This document shows, piece by piece, positions 47,670 through 58,463 of a stretch of 64,000 nt of DNA (within the stretch, counting starts at the first letter, position 1; every line of letters begins with the position of its first letter). Source of the stretch: Selaginella moellendorffii (lineage: Eukaryota; Streptophyta; Lycopodiopsida; Selaginellales; Selaginellaceae); contig NW_003314281.1 in the NCBI RefSeq assembly GCF_000143415.4, forward strand, positions 732,833 through 796,832. Reading direction: 5' to 3'. The notes under the pieces were generated by a model. The model saw only the letters and a program-made list of their open reading frames with translations. It was not told the DNA's origin and did no database searches. Position numbers and translations under genes: made by a program.

Positions 47670-49111
47670 ATGGGCGATCCTCCCCTATCCAGGCCAGGGC
47701 CACATCAATCCACTGCTCCAGCTCTTCCTGGCGCTGGCGTCCACGATGGGATTCCGCGTCACATTCGTCAGCACCAGGAAGAATCACGGCGCCATTGTGC
47801 TGTCGCCAGAGGATCGCGGCATCGGCATCCACCTCGCCACGATTCCAGATGAGATGTTGCCGGAGCGAAGCAAGCAGGACATCCCGAAATTCATCGCTGC
47901 TACCAGGAGGATGGAGGAGCCGTTCGTGGAGCTGCTGGAGGGGATCGTTGGCCGATCGTCGTCTTGCCTGGTCGCCGGTGAGCTTCATTGTGTCGGATTC
48001 TATCCTCGGATGGGTGGAGGAAGTGGCTAGGAGATTCGCATTCTATCCACTGCCAGTCGCGACGTTTCTATCGGAGCAAGGTATTCCTTTGCTCTTGGCT
48101 GCTGGAAAGATCCCCATCGATCGAGGTAAGCTCACGGCCACAGCAAAGAAAAAATTCCATTCCACCAGTTCTTCGCAAGCTTTCATCCATTGGAAGTTCT
48201 TCGTCTCACTCGAACGTTTTCTTGGCAGACACTGTGAAGAGTGACGATGTTGTCGAGATTCCGGGGCTTCCTCCTTTGCATCCCACCGACTTCCCGACTT
48301 CGTCAAGAGCTCTTTCGATGACACTGGCTATGACCCCGCCATTCTTCGCAACCAGGGGCTCAAAAACGCTGCCTGGATCATCGTCAGCTCCTGCGAGGCT
48401 GGAAGGCAGCGAGATCGCAGCAGCTCGAGAGCAAGGATTCCCTCAGCTGGTTCCAGTAGGTCCTCTACTCCCTGCCGAGTTTTTGGAGGCTGACTATCAA
48501 TCCATCCGACATGGGAATCACAGGAGCTCTCTGGGGAGAAGAGGACGTCTGCATGGAGTGGCTAGACAGGGAACCCCCACGCTCGATCCTCTACGTTTCA
48601 TTTGGGACCATCTCGAGCATCTCGGTGGCGGAACTGGAAAGTCTCCTCGACGGCTTGGAGAGATCCAAGGAGGCGTTCCTGTAGGAAGAATCTCATTGCC
48701 AACATGGCCGAGGAGGTGTGGAATCGCTGCGTCGAGAGAGCCAACAGGCACGGCCTCGTCGTTCGCTGGGCTCCTCAGCTGAAAGCTCTCCGACACCCGT
48801 CGGTCTCAGCGTTCTTGACGCACTGCGGATGGAACTCGACGCTCGAGAGCATCTGTGCGGGCGTCCCAATGATCTGCTGGCCGTGCTTCTTCGAGCAGAG
48901 GTTGAACTGCAAGGACGTTGCGGACGCCTGGAAAGTTGGGATTCGACTCGACGATCGTGGGAGAGATGGAACCAGGGGTGACAAGTTTCCTGCAAGGGTG
49001 GAAGAGGTTGTTCGTGGGATGATCAAGGATGAGCTGGGATTGCGGACAAAGGAGAAAATTTGGGAGCTTAGAGATGGTTGCAAGGAAAGCCTGACGTTTC
49101 CACCAGTGTGA
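47670..49111 (+). pseudogene. family-1 UDP-glycosyltransferase pseudogene
   Basis: Pieces of a plant UGT run in order through all three frames: 'YPGQGHINPLLQLFLAL', 'VTFVSTRKNH', 'FIVSDSILGWVEEVARRF', a normal-looking intron at 48126-48228, 'DVVEIPGLPPLHPTDFP', 'GYDPAILRNQGLKNAAWIIVSSCEA', 'VPVGPLLPAEFLE', 'MEWLDREPPRSILYVSFGTI' and a complete PSPG sugar-donor box ('WAPQLKALRHPSVSAFLTHCGWNS...ICWPCFFEQ'). At least four frameshifts (near 47690, 47970, 48290, 48400) and a stop at about 48682 break it. Such enzymes attach UDP-sugars to hormones and secondary metabolites in the cytosol. The intact PSPG box suggests recent inactivation, or sequence errors. Confidence 0.85.
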
Positions 49112-49374
49112 CAGTCCAAAGCTCAACTCTTTTATGTTTCTTTGCGATTTCGGATCCATCTCGGGCCCAAGGTATGGATTTGACTTTTCCTTTTCGCGAT
49201 CTTTGGATGAAAAACTTTCGTTGCAGGACGGGTTCGCAGCCACCGGGGATATTAAGAAGTTCGCGCTCACACAGCGTGGAGGCTCTTTACGCTGCCACTT
49301 GGCAGTGAAATCGCGACCGTCCACGTCCTGCTTATTTGTTCTTGCGCGAGCCCTCAGTGGATCACTTTTGCACT

Positions 49375-52137
49375 ATGGAGTCATCGGATGCAGCACCGCG
49401 CTTCGAGATTTGTATCGCGGTTGCGAGCAGCAAGCACAGCCCCGGGTCTGACGACGATGCTGTGGCGAGCTATATCAAGGCGTTGAAGAATACTGGCCTC
49501 GTCGTTGAGATCGAAGAGGGCTTGGATTCGATCAGATTCATCAAGGTAAGTTTGCTTATACGCTTTTGCTTTCGTTTACTTGTGGCTTTTCAGATCGCGG
49601 CACCTATCGAGGTTGTCGGTCGCACAGCGGAGAAGCTCAACATCAAGAAATCGACTTACCTTGGTTTGTTTGCCGATCGAACAAAGGCTAAAACTTTTCT
49701 CACTTTCATTCTTCCTACAGGATTAGAAGTACCATTTGTTTGGGAGAAGCGAGATGCATTTGTGCGACAAGCAATCAGCAACTCGTTGTTTACCTGGACA
49801 GAAAAATACAGTTGCATGGAGTACCTGTTGTATAGTGTGGTATGGCATCGTTTAATGCTTTCTGTTGCGGTTTGACTGGCACTTCTCTCCAGGCTAATGA
49901 GAAAGACCATCCTGTGAAGTTCACGGTGGGTGAATCATCGGAGCTAGAGCTAAAACCGGGAGAGAACATCCTTGCAGTGCTCAAGGCTTCTGAAGTTGTT
50001 AAGGATGTCTTCGTGCTTCACGGTCTGTTTCTAGCATGCAGTTGTTGCCTTTTTTATTATTTTCTTTCATTTTCTTTTCCTCAGATGAAACTACGCGTAA
50101 TGAATTGTTGAAAGGTTGGGCAATGAACTTCAAAGGGCTTACGTCGCAACCTGTAGATGCCATCCACGCGTATTTCGGTGCCAAGGTGATTGGCAATTTT
50201 TGAAAACAAGTGTGTCTTATGATGTTTAGAATTTCAGGTGGCTATATATTTTGCGTTTCTTGGAATGTATACGCAGTGGCTTGTCATTCCGTCTATAGTG
50301 GCGGCTTTCTTTTATTACAAGGAATCAAGGTAATCTCGTTTCCTTTCGCATTGCTGTGTTTCACTTAATTTTTGCTGCAGACCATGGGGAACTGCTCTCC
50401 CTGTAGTCCTTTCTGTAATGACTGTGGTTTGGTCAGTGCTCTTCTTGCAGTTTTGGAAAAGAAAAAACGCAGCACTGCTTACAAGGTTTGTTTGGGAATT
50501 AAACTTGTCTTGGCTTGATAACTCCTGAGCAGGTGGGGAGTTTCTTTAGATCGCAGCGAAGGGCCTGAGGAGGCGGAGAACATAGATTTTGCGGCGGTGA
50601 CAAACGAGGGCGGGATACAGGCAGGAAGAATCCATGAGATGGATATCAACAAGCTGCAGAAGCAGGCATTTCAGAAGAAGGAATGGCTGGAACAGCTGAA
50701 AAGTGCGAGAAATAATGCGATTGTTATTGTGGGAATCATATTCGTTCAACTTCCTTTCGAGCTTGCATACGCACACATGAACAAGATGGCATCATATGAA
50801 GTACTAAGGTGATTCTGCTGGTCTCACTGTCTCTCAAGTTTTCTTGACTTCCATCTTGCAGGTATTTTTTAACGGTGATATATCTCTTAGGAATTCAAGT
50901 GTTTACCAATCTTGGAGGGAAGATTGCAGTGAAGCTTACCAAGACCGAGCACTATGGTAGCAAAGAGGCTGAATCAGATGGACTCATCTATAAGGTAGGG
51001 TGCCATTGTTAAGTTTTTCTTCTTAAAAGCTGTTCTCGTGTACAGGTGTTTGGGATTTATTTCATGCAGTCTTACATCGGCTTGTTTTACCACGCATTGT
51101 TTCATCGAGACTTCATTGTGCTACGGCACTTCCTTGTTCAACGACTGATAATCGCCCAGGTATGGCTGCATGATTTAACAGAAAACGTCGTGAAAGCAAC
51201 ATTTTTTGTGTACAGATAATGAGCAACATTTCTGAAAATGTGGTACCATGGTTCTCGTATTTGTATGCGAAACATAAAGCTACGAAGTAAGTTTGTTTGT
51301 ATCTTAGCATTGCGTTTTAACATTCAAGCAGGCATGACGAGGAACATAAAAAATCGGATGACAAGAAAATACGCTCGCCAGTCGAAGAGGAGTATTTGAA
51401 ACCAGAATATAGTTCCAGTGTTGGAGACGATCTGGAAGATGGACTATTTGACGGTACTATTGAAATCTTACTGCCTTGGTTATATACTCACGACCTTAAT
51501 TCTTTCCAGATTTCCTAGAACTCGCGCTACAGTTCGGCATGGTTACCATGTTTGCTTGCTCGTTTCCCTTGGTCTTCGTTTTTGCTCTCATCGTAAGTCA
51601 TCTCACTCAAAACACACTCTTTTCATCATAGTTAAGCAAACCTCTTTGCTATCAGAACAATTTGGTGGAGATACGCTCGGATGCAATCAAACTCTTGCTG
51701 ATGTTTCGAAGGCCCAGACCACGAGAGGCGGCATCCATTGGAGCGTGGCTCCAAATCTTTCAGGTTTGTGTGACCCGAGAAATCACATCTCACTGCTCTA
51801 TCATATCATATTTGTTGTTGCAGTACATGGGTGTGGTGGCTATCTGTACAAACTGTGCACTGCTGGTGTGCCTATATGACGAAGCTGGCCAGTGGAACGT
51901 AGAACCGGGGATGGCCGCTATACTCGTGATGGAACACCTCTTGTTACTCGCAAAATTTGGTTTCAAGTGCTTTGTTCCTGAGGTGCGTACTTCACTGGTC
52001 ATGGAGCTCTCTCGCTCACATTGTTTTTAATCTTTCAGGAGCCCGCGTGGGTCAAGGCAAAGCGCGCGAGACGATCCCGTCTCCAGGAGAAGTACACATT
52101 GCAAATCCTGAAAGATGGAAAACATAGAGACTTGTAA
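49375..52137 (+). CDS. anoctamin-like (TMEM16) membrane protein
   Basis: Sixteen exons (49375-49545, 49594-49663, 49721-49839, 49893-50022, 50085-50185, 50238-50329, 50381-50485, 50533-50808, 50862-50994, 51046-51159, 51216-51286, 51332-51453, 51510-51592, 51656-51763, 51824-51982, 52039-52137) close in frame at 650 residues, the length of plant anoctamins. A soluble N-terminus ('[14 protein letters not shown]', '[10 protein letters not shown]') is followed by ten or so membrane helices, with '[33 protein letters not shown]', '[36 protein letters not shown]' (the E/D-rich TM6-8 region that binds calcium in animal TMEM16s) and the tail '[20 protein letters not shown]'. Animal relatives are calcium-gated chloride channels or lipid scramblases; the plant function is not settled. 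Confidence 0.93.
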
Positions 52138-52303
52138 AGGACGAGCTTTCGTAGGTTTGAAGTGTGAGCAGCTTACTCTTATACAATTTGTCACAGTTTT
52201 GGAGCTCCTGCGAAATGTTGCTACTTCTCTTTTGATCAATTCAATTTGCTCGATTACTGTTCGAAAAGAAACAAACATGAAAAAGCAAGATCGTTTGCAT
52301 GGC

Positions 52304-54797
52304 TTACCCCCACTTTCGAATGTCCAGCAGCAGGAGGACGATATCACGCATTGAAGGACGGTGAGAGACTTCCGGTGCCAAGCACCTCATCCCCAGCTCA
52401 AGGTACCAGTTGAGTTTCGCCCTGTGCTCTGGAACCAGCAGCTCCGGATCCACATGCGTTTCTATGAAGTGTTGGACGCCGCGCTTCGTAAAGCTGTTCT
52501 TGAGGAGCTGCTTCGCGGCCTGGATTGTCACTAGCCTCAGCATTACCACCCCAAAGCTGTACACATCGCTCTCCGTGGATAGAACTCCGGCTGGATCAGC
52601 GTAGTCCTGTCCAAAACGATGAGAAGCTTACAGCTTTGATTTAAAAGCCACGTACCTCGTACTGCGGCGCTTCTAACGACAATGGATACTTGATCTTTCC
52701 CTCTGAGTTGTCTCCACTCAAGAACACGGTGATTGGGTGGACGTTGCCATGAACTATCTCGAGTTCATGCAAGTGATAAAGTCCTCTTGCAGCTCCTATA
52801 GCAGTATCAATTCTTCGCGTCCAGTCTAGTGAAACACTGTTGTATCTGTGCCCTGGACACAAATCGCGTTACTCCTAGAGAAGTTGAAAACTCTTACCAA
52901 AATGGAGGTGCTCAATGAGGCTTCCCTGCGTGATGTACTCGCTCACGGTCGAGAATCGTCCTCCCTCGTTGCAATAGCCGATGAGCTTCAAGATGTTTGG
53001 ATGGTTGACTCGACAAAAGAAGTTGAGCTCGGCCTCCACAATGCCCGATGGCAAGACTTCCACAGCCACCTCCTCTCCAGTGACCAGTCTTCCCCGGTAA
53101 GCTGATCCCTCGCTCCATTTGCTCTCGTTTCTCGTCAAGGCCTCTGCGATTTCCGGCTGTGAGAACGTCCTGACTCGAGAGCTCGTTCCAAGTTGGCTGT
53201 CAAAGGCTTCGTACCAGCAGCTTCTTCCGCTTAGCACAAGCGATCGTAGACGCTTCAAACGGTCACAGATCTCTCCAAAAGTTGGCCGCTCCTCGGCATT
53301 ACGGTTCCAGCACCTCCGGATAAGTGTCGTTAGCTCCTCCGGGCAGTCCACAGGTAGCTGCGGACGCTTGTTTTCAGCACAGACCAGTATCGCAAAGTCA
53401 ATCCTTTCGATGATGTCTTCGAACGGCAGCCTTCCGGTCACCAGGTAACAGCAGATGATTGCAAAGCTGTAAACATCTGCCTTCTTCGAGTACTTTGCCT
53501 TCTCGTCCGTGTTCTCAGAGCGGAAGACTTCTGGTGCTCGGTAAATCTTTGTGCCAACTCCAACCGTGGCACTCGCAGCTTGAGACGTAGAGAAGTTCGT
53601 TTTGGCCGTGCCAAAGTCCGAGATCTTTGTGAGGATCCCAACTTCCAAGTACTTGACAAGGATGTTACGCGGCTTGAGATCCCTGTGTATGACATTCTTC
53701 GAGTGTAAGAATGCCATCCCTTCCGCTATCTGCAACATAATCGACACTGCCGTGACGAGTGGAACTCCTGCAGCCCCCTTATGCTCGCCTATAAATTTCT
53801 CCAGATCCATACTCATCCTCTCCATGACGATTGAGTACTGCTTGCCTTCGACATCACGCGTGAAGCCGATGATGCTGACAACGTTGGGATGCTGCTGCAA
53901 CGTTACCAAGGCAGTAAACTCCTTCTCGAAGCTGTAATCTCCCGGCCTGAATATCTTCACGGCAACAATTTGATCGAGCCAACCCGCTTCGTAAACCAGC
54001 CCGAAAGTGCCAGAGCCGATGAGTTTTCCCAACACCAGTTGCCTGTGGTTGATCTCGAGCTTCCCTCGGTCACCTTCCCAAAGCATGATCCTTTTGAGCT
54101 CCTCATACCCCCTTCGCCGTTTGCTCAGCTTTTCTAGAACGACGCCCTTGTCCAGAGCTGCAGCATTCTCTAGTTCACTGCGTAGACCATCCATATCAGC
54201 AACCGAAACCATAGTCATCACTCTGACATGGTATTTACTGACGTGAGGAAGATCTTCGTCTCCCAGCAGCAAAACACTCACCAGGTGTGTGAGATCCCGG
54301 AGCTGCTGGAGCACGAATTTGAATTCTTCCTCGATAAACAGCGTCCTGACCTTCCATCCTTTCCTGCTTCCCGAGGAGCTCGGGATGATCTGCAAACCCG
54401 TGTGCATGACACGCAGGAGCTCCTTGATCGCCTCGTTGCAGCTGCCTGTGCTCAAGTAGCCAGATCGCTCCCATCCTACCAGGCGGCTTGCAACCGTATG
54501 GAACGCGGAGGAAAGAAGCTTGCGCTCGGCCTCCCAGACCCCAGCGCTGGAGCTGCTAGTATCCCGAGCTCGGTCGCTGATATGAACGACACCTTCTGCA
54601 AGGCCACAAACTTGCCCGCGAGAATCTTCTGAAAGGCACCGCAACAAACACGCCATGAGAGGTGAAAGATTTCCCATCGCTACTTGCTTGTAAAGACTAT
54701 AGAGCAATCGCACCTTGAGAGTCTCGGTACAAGCTTTGTCGTATTCCTTGTGGTTTTGATCCCTGCATTGCTTGCCACGCGCGCCCAGCTTTGGCAT
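52304..54797 (-). CDS. tandem kinase-pseudokinase protein
   Basis: Three exons (54797-52898, 52852-52656, 52606-52304) give 799 residues. Residues 40-235 are helical with no recognised motif. Kinase 1 (~254-520) looks active: GSGTFG loop, VAVK (K281), HRDLKPRN (D373), DFG (D394), APE, DVYSFA; it resembles TKL-type plant kinases. Kinase 2 (~540-799) resembles receptor-like cytoplasmic kinases, but the beta-3 lysine is glutamate (VAVE, E580), the catalytic loop reads 'IVHGNVHPITVFL' without HRD, and the DFG segment is gone, while 'ESDVYSFGVVMLRLV' and 'MRCLAPEVSHRPSM' remain. It should therefore be a pseudokinase. The start is uncertain: another ATG (54837-54835) is in a different frame, and a 5' exon may exist. 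Tandem kinase-pseudokinases serve in disease resistance in cereals; the role here is unknown. Confidence 0.88.
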
Positions 54798-55404
54798 GGC
54801 TTGGATGGATGGATATATTCATGGGCGATAGCGTCCATGATCGATCCCTCCTGCAAAGAAACAGCGAAATTTTACTGTAATCCTCGCAGTCCAAAGAACA
54901 CGAAGAAATTCTACGCACAAAACAAGAAATCGACGAACTATACCGAAATTTCACGCAGAATTCGTCCCGATGTCTTCATCCGGTAGAAATTCTACGCGCA
55001 AAGCAAACCAATCCAAGAAATCGCTTTCTGGAGGAACAATACCGAGATTTCACGCAGAACTCGTCCCGATCTCGCTGGCGCTCCATCCGGTAGATGAAAT
55101 GCGAGGGCGAGCGCGAGATTAAAATGCACTCCATGGCGCGATCGCTCCATCGCGCTATCGACGCTATGCTCTAAAACCCTAGCAAGAACAAATCCCTTTT
55201 GGGGGTTTTATTGGGAAGCTTTGAATGAATGGAGGATCAGCCACCGAGCAGGGAGAATGCCGCGTGTTCGCTGCCTGATCCTTCACTTGCACTCGTTGCT
55301 CTCTCCCATCCGAGAGCAAATTCGTGCACAAATCTCTCATTCCATCCTCTAGGGCAAAGCTTTTCTTGCCCTCTCCTTCGATCGATCGATCAATCCTCCT
55401 CGCC

Positions 55405-56778
55405 CTAGGCGACGCGGCAGAGGTGAGCTCCCCAGCTCCCATCCGCATTGCAATCACCGCTAGCGCCAGGCGAGGCTCCGCCCCATCCAGGCGACCTTTG
55501 CATGATCTTGCACGACGACAATGCCGCTGGCGATGCCACCAGGAAGGAAGAAGAATTGGAAGAACAGCACGGCGGCGATCGTCCAAACAGAGAGGGTGAG
55601 CTGGTGATGGGAATCGAATTCTTGCTCGTAGTCTCACTGGATCTCATTAGGCAGAGCTCCTGGATCCCATTCATGGCGTAGAGCGACGCGGACGAGATCC
55701 TCTCGAAATTCAGCCTTCGGATTTGCTCACGCAGGATCATGTTCTCCTCGCTCTCGCTAGGGGGGAGCTGGAGATCGCTGGGAGCCTCTGGTAAGCCCGT
55801 GATCGCCGAGAGCTCTTCGAACTGATCGCTGCCAGGCATGGACATGTCCACCGAGAGATCAAAGAGCGACGTGTAAATGGAGTCGCCCTCTCCGCCACTC
55901 TGGACGACCAGCTCTTCCAGCCCCGAGAGAGTGTCGCTAAGATCATCCGAGCTGGCTGGAGAGTTCCGGCAATCGAGCTCCTGGGCTCCTGGAGGAGGAG
56001 CTCCTGGAAGAACTTCCATAGCCGCTACTCCAAAGCCGTCAAAGGTGGTAGCCATACTTCCCTGGTGATCGCTCATCCCTGGCGTGGTTTTGGCAGTGAA
56101 GAGATCGCGCTGCTGCTCTTGGTGGTGGAAGAACTTCGGGAAGCCATCGTTGGCGAGCAAGGTGGTGAAGGATTGGACGTGGAGTGGCTGTGCCTGGACG
56201 TTGCCGAGCTCTTCCTCGTCGCCAAAGTAGTGGAGCTGGTTAAAGCTGTAAGTCATGGCTTGAGCTTCGTCTTCCCCTTTCTTTGGAGCTACAGTGCATG
56301 GATTTGATGAGCTCTTCCCTCTGGCCGATTTCAGGCGCTGGTGGAGCGTCCGCGCGGCCTTGGACGGAAGAACTGAGCCGCTCGAGGGCGATGCCGCCGG
56401 TAAGAAGTTCGTGCGCGTGTTGACGCCCCGGAGCATGCAAGCCGCCTCGTCGTAAGCTCTGGCGGCGTCCTCCGCCGTGTCGAAAGTCCCCAGCCATAGC
56501 CGGATCTTCTGCGTCGTGTCTTTGATCTCCGCCACCCAGCGCCCCGACGATCTTTGCCTCACTCCCACGAACTTCTTCTTCCTTCTCCCGCTCGGCCTGC
56601 TGCTGCTACCAAGCTTCTCGCTGCTGCTCAGCACTGCCTCTCTTTCCAGTGACTCCGCTTGTGGCTTGAGCCTCCGCTGCTGGTACTTTCGCCTCCCGGT
56701 CTCGAGTCTATAGAAGGGGAAGCTCGCGTCTTGATCTTCTCCATCTCCAGCGAAAGATAGCACGCTTTGTTCCGACAT
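55405..56778 (-). CDS. AP2/ERF transcription factor, RAP2.11/ERN-like
   Basis: Intronless, 457 residues. Residues 69-126 are a single AP2/ERF DNA-binding domain: '[49 protein letters not shown]', with the WLG and RAYD elements intact and the basic 'GRRKKK' just before it as a nuclear signal. The '[12 protein letters not shown]' beta-sheet and 'NTRTNF' tail match the RAP2.11/ERN branch of ERFs, which binds GCC-like promoter boxes. The long acidic, serine/glutamine-rich C-terminus ([38 protein letters not shown]) probably activates transcription. A C-terminal intron is possible because the last 40 residues look poorly conserved. Confidence 0.9.
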   Translation of the reverse strand: MSEQSVLSFAGDGEDQDASFPFYRLETGRRKYQQRRLKPQAESLEREAVLSSSEKLGSSSRPSGRRKKKFVGVRQRSSGRWVAEIKDTTQKIRLWLGTFDTAEDAARAYDEAACMLRGVNTRTNFLPAASPSSGSVLPSKAARTLHQRLKSARGKSSSNPCTVAPKKGEDEAQAMTYSFNQLHYFGDEEELGNVQAQPLHVQSFTTLLANDGFPKFFHHQEQQRDLFTAKTTPGMSDHQGSMATTFDGFGVAAMEVLPGAPPPGAQELDCRNSPASSDDLSDTLSGLEELVVQSGGEGDSIYTSLFDLSVDMSMPGSDQFEELSAITGLPEAPSDLQLPPSESEENMILREQIRRLNFERISSASLYAMNGIQELCLMRSSETTSKNSIPITSSPSLFGRSPPCCSSNSSSFLVASPAALSSCKIMQRSPGWGGASPGASGDCNADGSWGAHLCRVA

Positions 56779-57069
56779 CTCAGACTGGAAACTGCGTAAG
56801 TTGCTGGAGAATTCTAGCTGGATTCTTAGCTGCTAAGTTCGCATCCTCTTTTTCTTCTCTCCTCTACAAGTAAGAACTTAAGCTCTGTTTGCTTTGTGCA
56901 GGATCTGCCCCCATTCCTATGATATATATATATATATCCCAGTCTTCTCCGATCCTGGCCGTCCGAACTCTCGCCACAGGTATAGTAGATTGCAAATAGA
57001 AAATCTTCGAAGCCATTCTATACTGTTTCGATTTTTCTTTGCTTTCGCCTTCGTGTTTTTCTTTAATGC

Positions 57070-57352
57070 AGGTTGCTTGTGCTGCTCTCACAGAGATGTC
57101 ATCGACGTATGTCTTCTTGTTACGAAGGAGATTCTTCACACCATTTGGAGCGCAATGCTGTACAGGTCACAGGTATTTCTTTTCGATCCATTTGGTGGTT
57201 TATTGCTTGGAAGGGAATTTAGCGAGGCATTTGATCTGCTCTTGTCTCACTTAGGCTGTTCGTGGCTGTAAGTTCGGGGGGATTTCGGCACTGTTCCTGG
57301 GAGTTTTTTCACTGTTCTTCTCGGCGGAAGCGTTCAACGCTTATACTTTGCA
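57070..57352 (+). other. two possible exons of an unidentified membrane protein
   Basis: An exon-like stretch at about 57092-57174 reads 'DVIDVCLLVTKEILHTIWSAMLYRSQ' and ends at a GTATTT donor. After a TTAG acceptor, 57255-57352 reads 'AVRGCKFGGISALFLGVFSLFFSAEAFNAYTLQ' and ends at a GTGAGT donor. Phases agree, and the second part is strongly hydrophobic. No upstream start or downstream exon was found, so it may be a gene fragment. I do not recognise the family. Confidence 0.3.
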
Positions 57353-58146
57353 AGTGAGTTGTTGTCGTGTTTTTCTTTGAGAAAGAATGGTTCCGATCAA
57401 CTCATTCTCGTTGCGACCAGGTCAATCAACACGCTAAGTAGCACCACTCGATCCAGCGTTTGGATTAAGCTCAAGCAATCTAGTAACTCAAGCCCAGTCA
57501 AAGCACGCTGCCGATAGCTCCAAAGTTTGCAAATGGATGGAGCAAACTCGACCGGGGCGATTTGGCGTGACTTTGCACACAAATCTACGGGAAGGGGACG
57601 AGCTCTTTGGCATCACTCGCGAGATCTAGAGGCCGACGACGCAAGATTGTCCCCATCAGTTTTTTTGGGATTGTTGGTGGAGAACGACGTCGAGCCTGTT
57701 GTGACCGTCGTGATCCAAGCGAGCGTCCAAGCCCGTGATCTAAGCAAGGTTCCAAACTCTTATAATGTGGATCCAAAACTTTGGAGTCCTGCCTTGTTGG
57801 TCTCTAAATCCAAAACAAGGATCAAAGGCTGGACTGGTCAAGGATGGATGTTCTTGCCGTTTTCTCCTTGTTGCTTCTCCATGGGAGATTTTCTTACTGC
57901 CTGTTTGACCGGACAAAAGGGACCTTTTTTGCTTGGAATGCCTCCACGTGGAAACGCTACCGCGATTCCTGCACAGTGCTATAGATCCCCCTATCCACGT
58001 GGAGACTACACAGGGCGTCAACACGCCCGCAAGTTGCTGGTCCTGTCCCTTGACCCCGCGACATTTGGCAATGATAGCATGGATTTAGTTACAAAAAATC
58101 TACAAAAAGGCAAAAAACATTATGTCAATCGAGAGACAAATGTCTC
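57353..58146. other. intergenic region with a spurious open frame
   Basis: An open frame of 226 codons (57527-58207) runs through the tRNA gene and resembles nothing, so it is not annotated. The stretch otherwise shows no feature. Confidence 0.5.
58122..58127 (-). terminator. RNA polymerase III terminator of tRNA-Lys
   Basis: A run of six T on the minus strand, 19 bp after the tRNA 3' end. Confidence 0.75.
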
Positions 58147-58218
58147 GCCGTCCGTGGGAATCGAACCCACGACCACGTGGTTAAAAGCCACGCGCTCTAC
58201 CGGCTGAGCTAGGACGGC
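58147..58218 (-). tRNA. tRNA-Lys (anticodon UUU)
   Basis: 72 bases fold into a full cloverleaf on the minus strand: acceptor GCCGTCC/GGACGGC, D-arm GCTC...GAGC, anticodon stem CGTGG/CCACG around CTTTTAA (anticodon TTT), T-arm GTGGG TTCGATT CCCAC. The A box (TAGCTCAGCCGG) and B box (GGTTCGATTCC) are intact, there is no intron and no encoded CCA, and a T6 terminator follows. This is a nuclear cytosolic tRNA-Lys reading AAA/AAG codons. Confidence 0.98.
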
Positions 58219-58463
58219 AACCACAATGATTTTACCAAAACTTCTTTACAAGACAAATCAAAAGAAAGGTGGTGCAAAAGATGGATGAGACGGGCTGCTG
58301 GAGAAGTGCGTGGACTCACTGGTGTACTTCTAGAAATTATGTAAGAAGTAGAAAACTTTGTTTGAAATCAAAGATTTAAGATCATTAAAATTGAAATATC
58401 AAAGCATCAGGAATTCTTTGGACTTTAGGAAAGAAGTGAATCACCGTGCTTGAGCTTGTGCGG

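Noticed and set aside
54800-54840. Alternative start of the tandem kinase at ATG 54837
   Set aside because: That ATG is in a different frame and reaches a stop after about 50 codons without entering the kinase frame.
55180-55637. Minus-strand 152-codon frame beside the ERF gene
   Set aside because: It overlaps the ERF reading frame in another phase and is low-complexity; a shadow frame.
57527-58207. 226-codon open frame on the plus strand
   Set aside because: It runs through the tRNA-Lys gene on the other strand, has no known motif and no codon signal; it is a chance frame.
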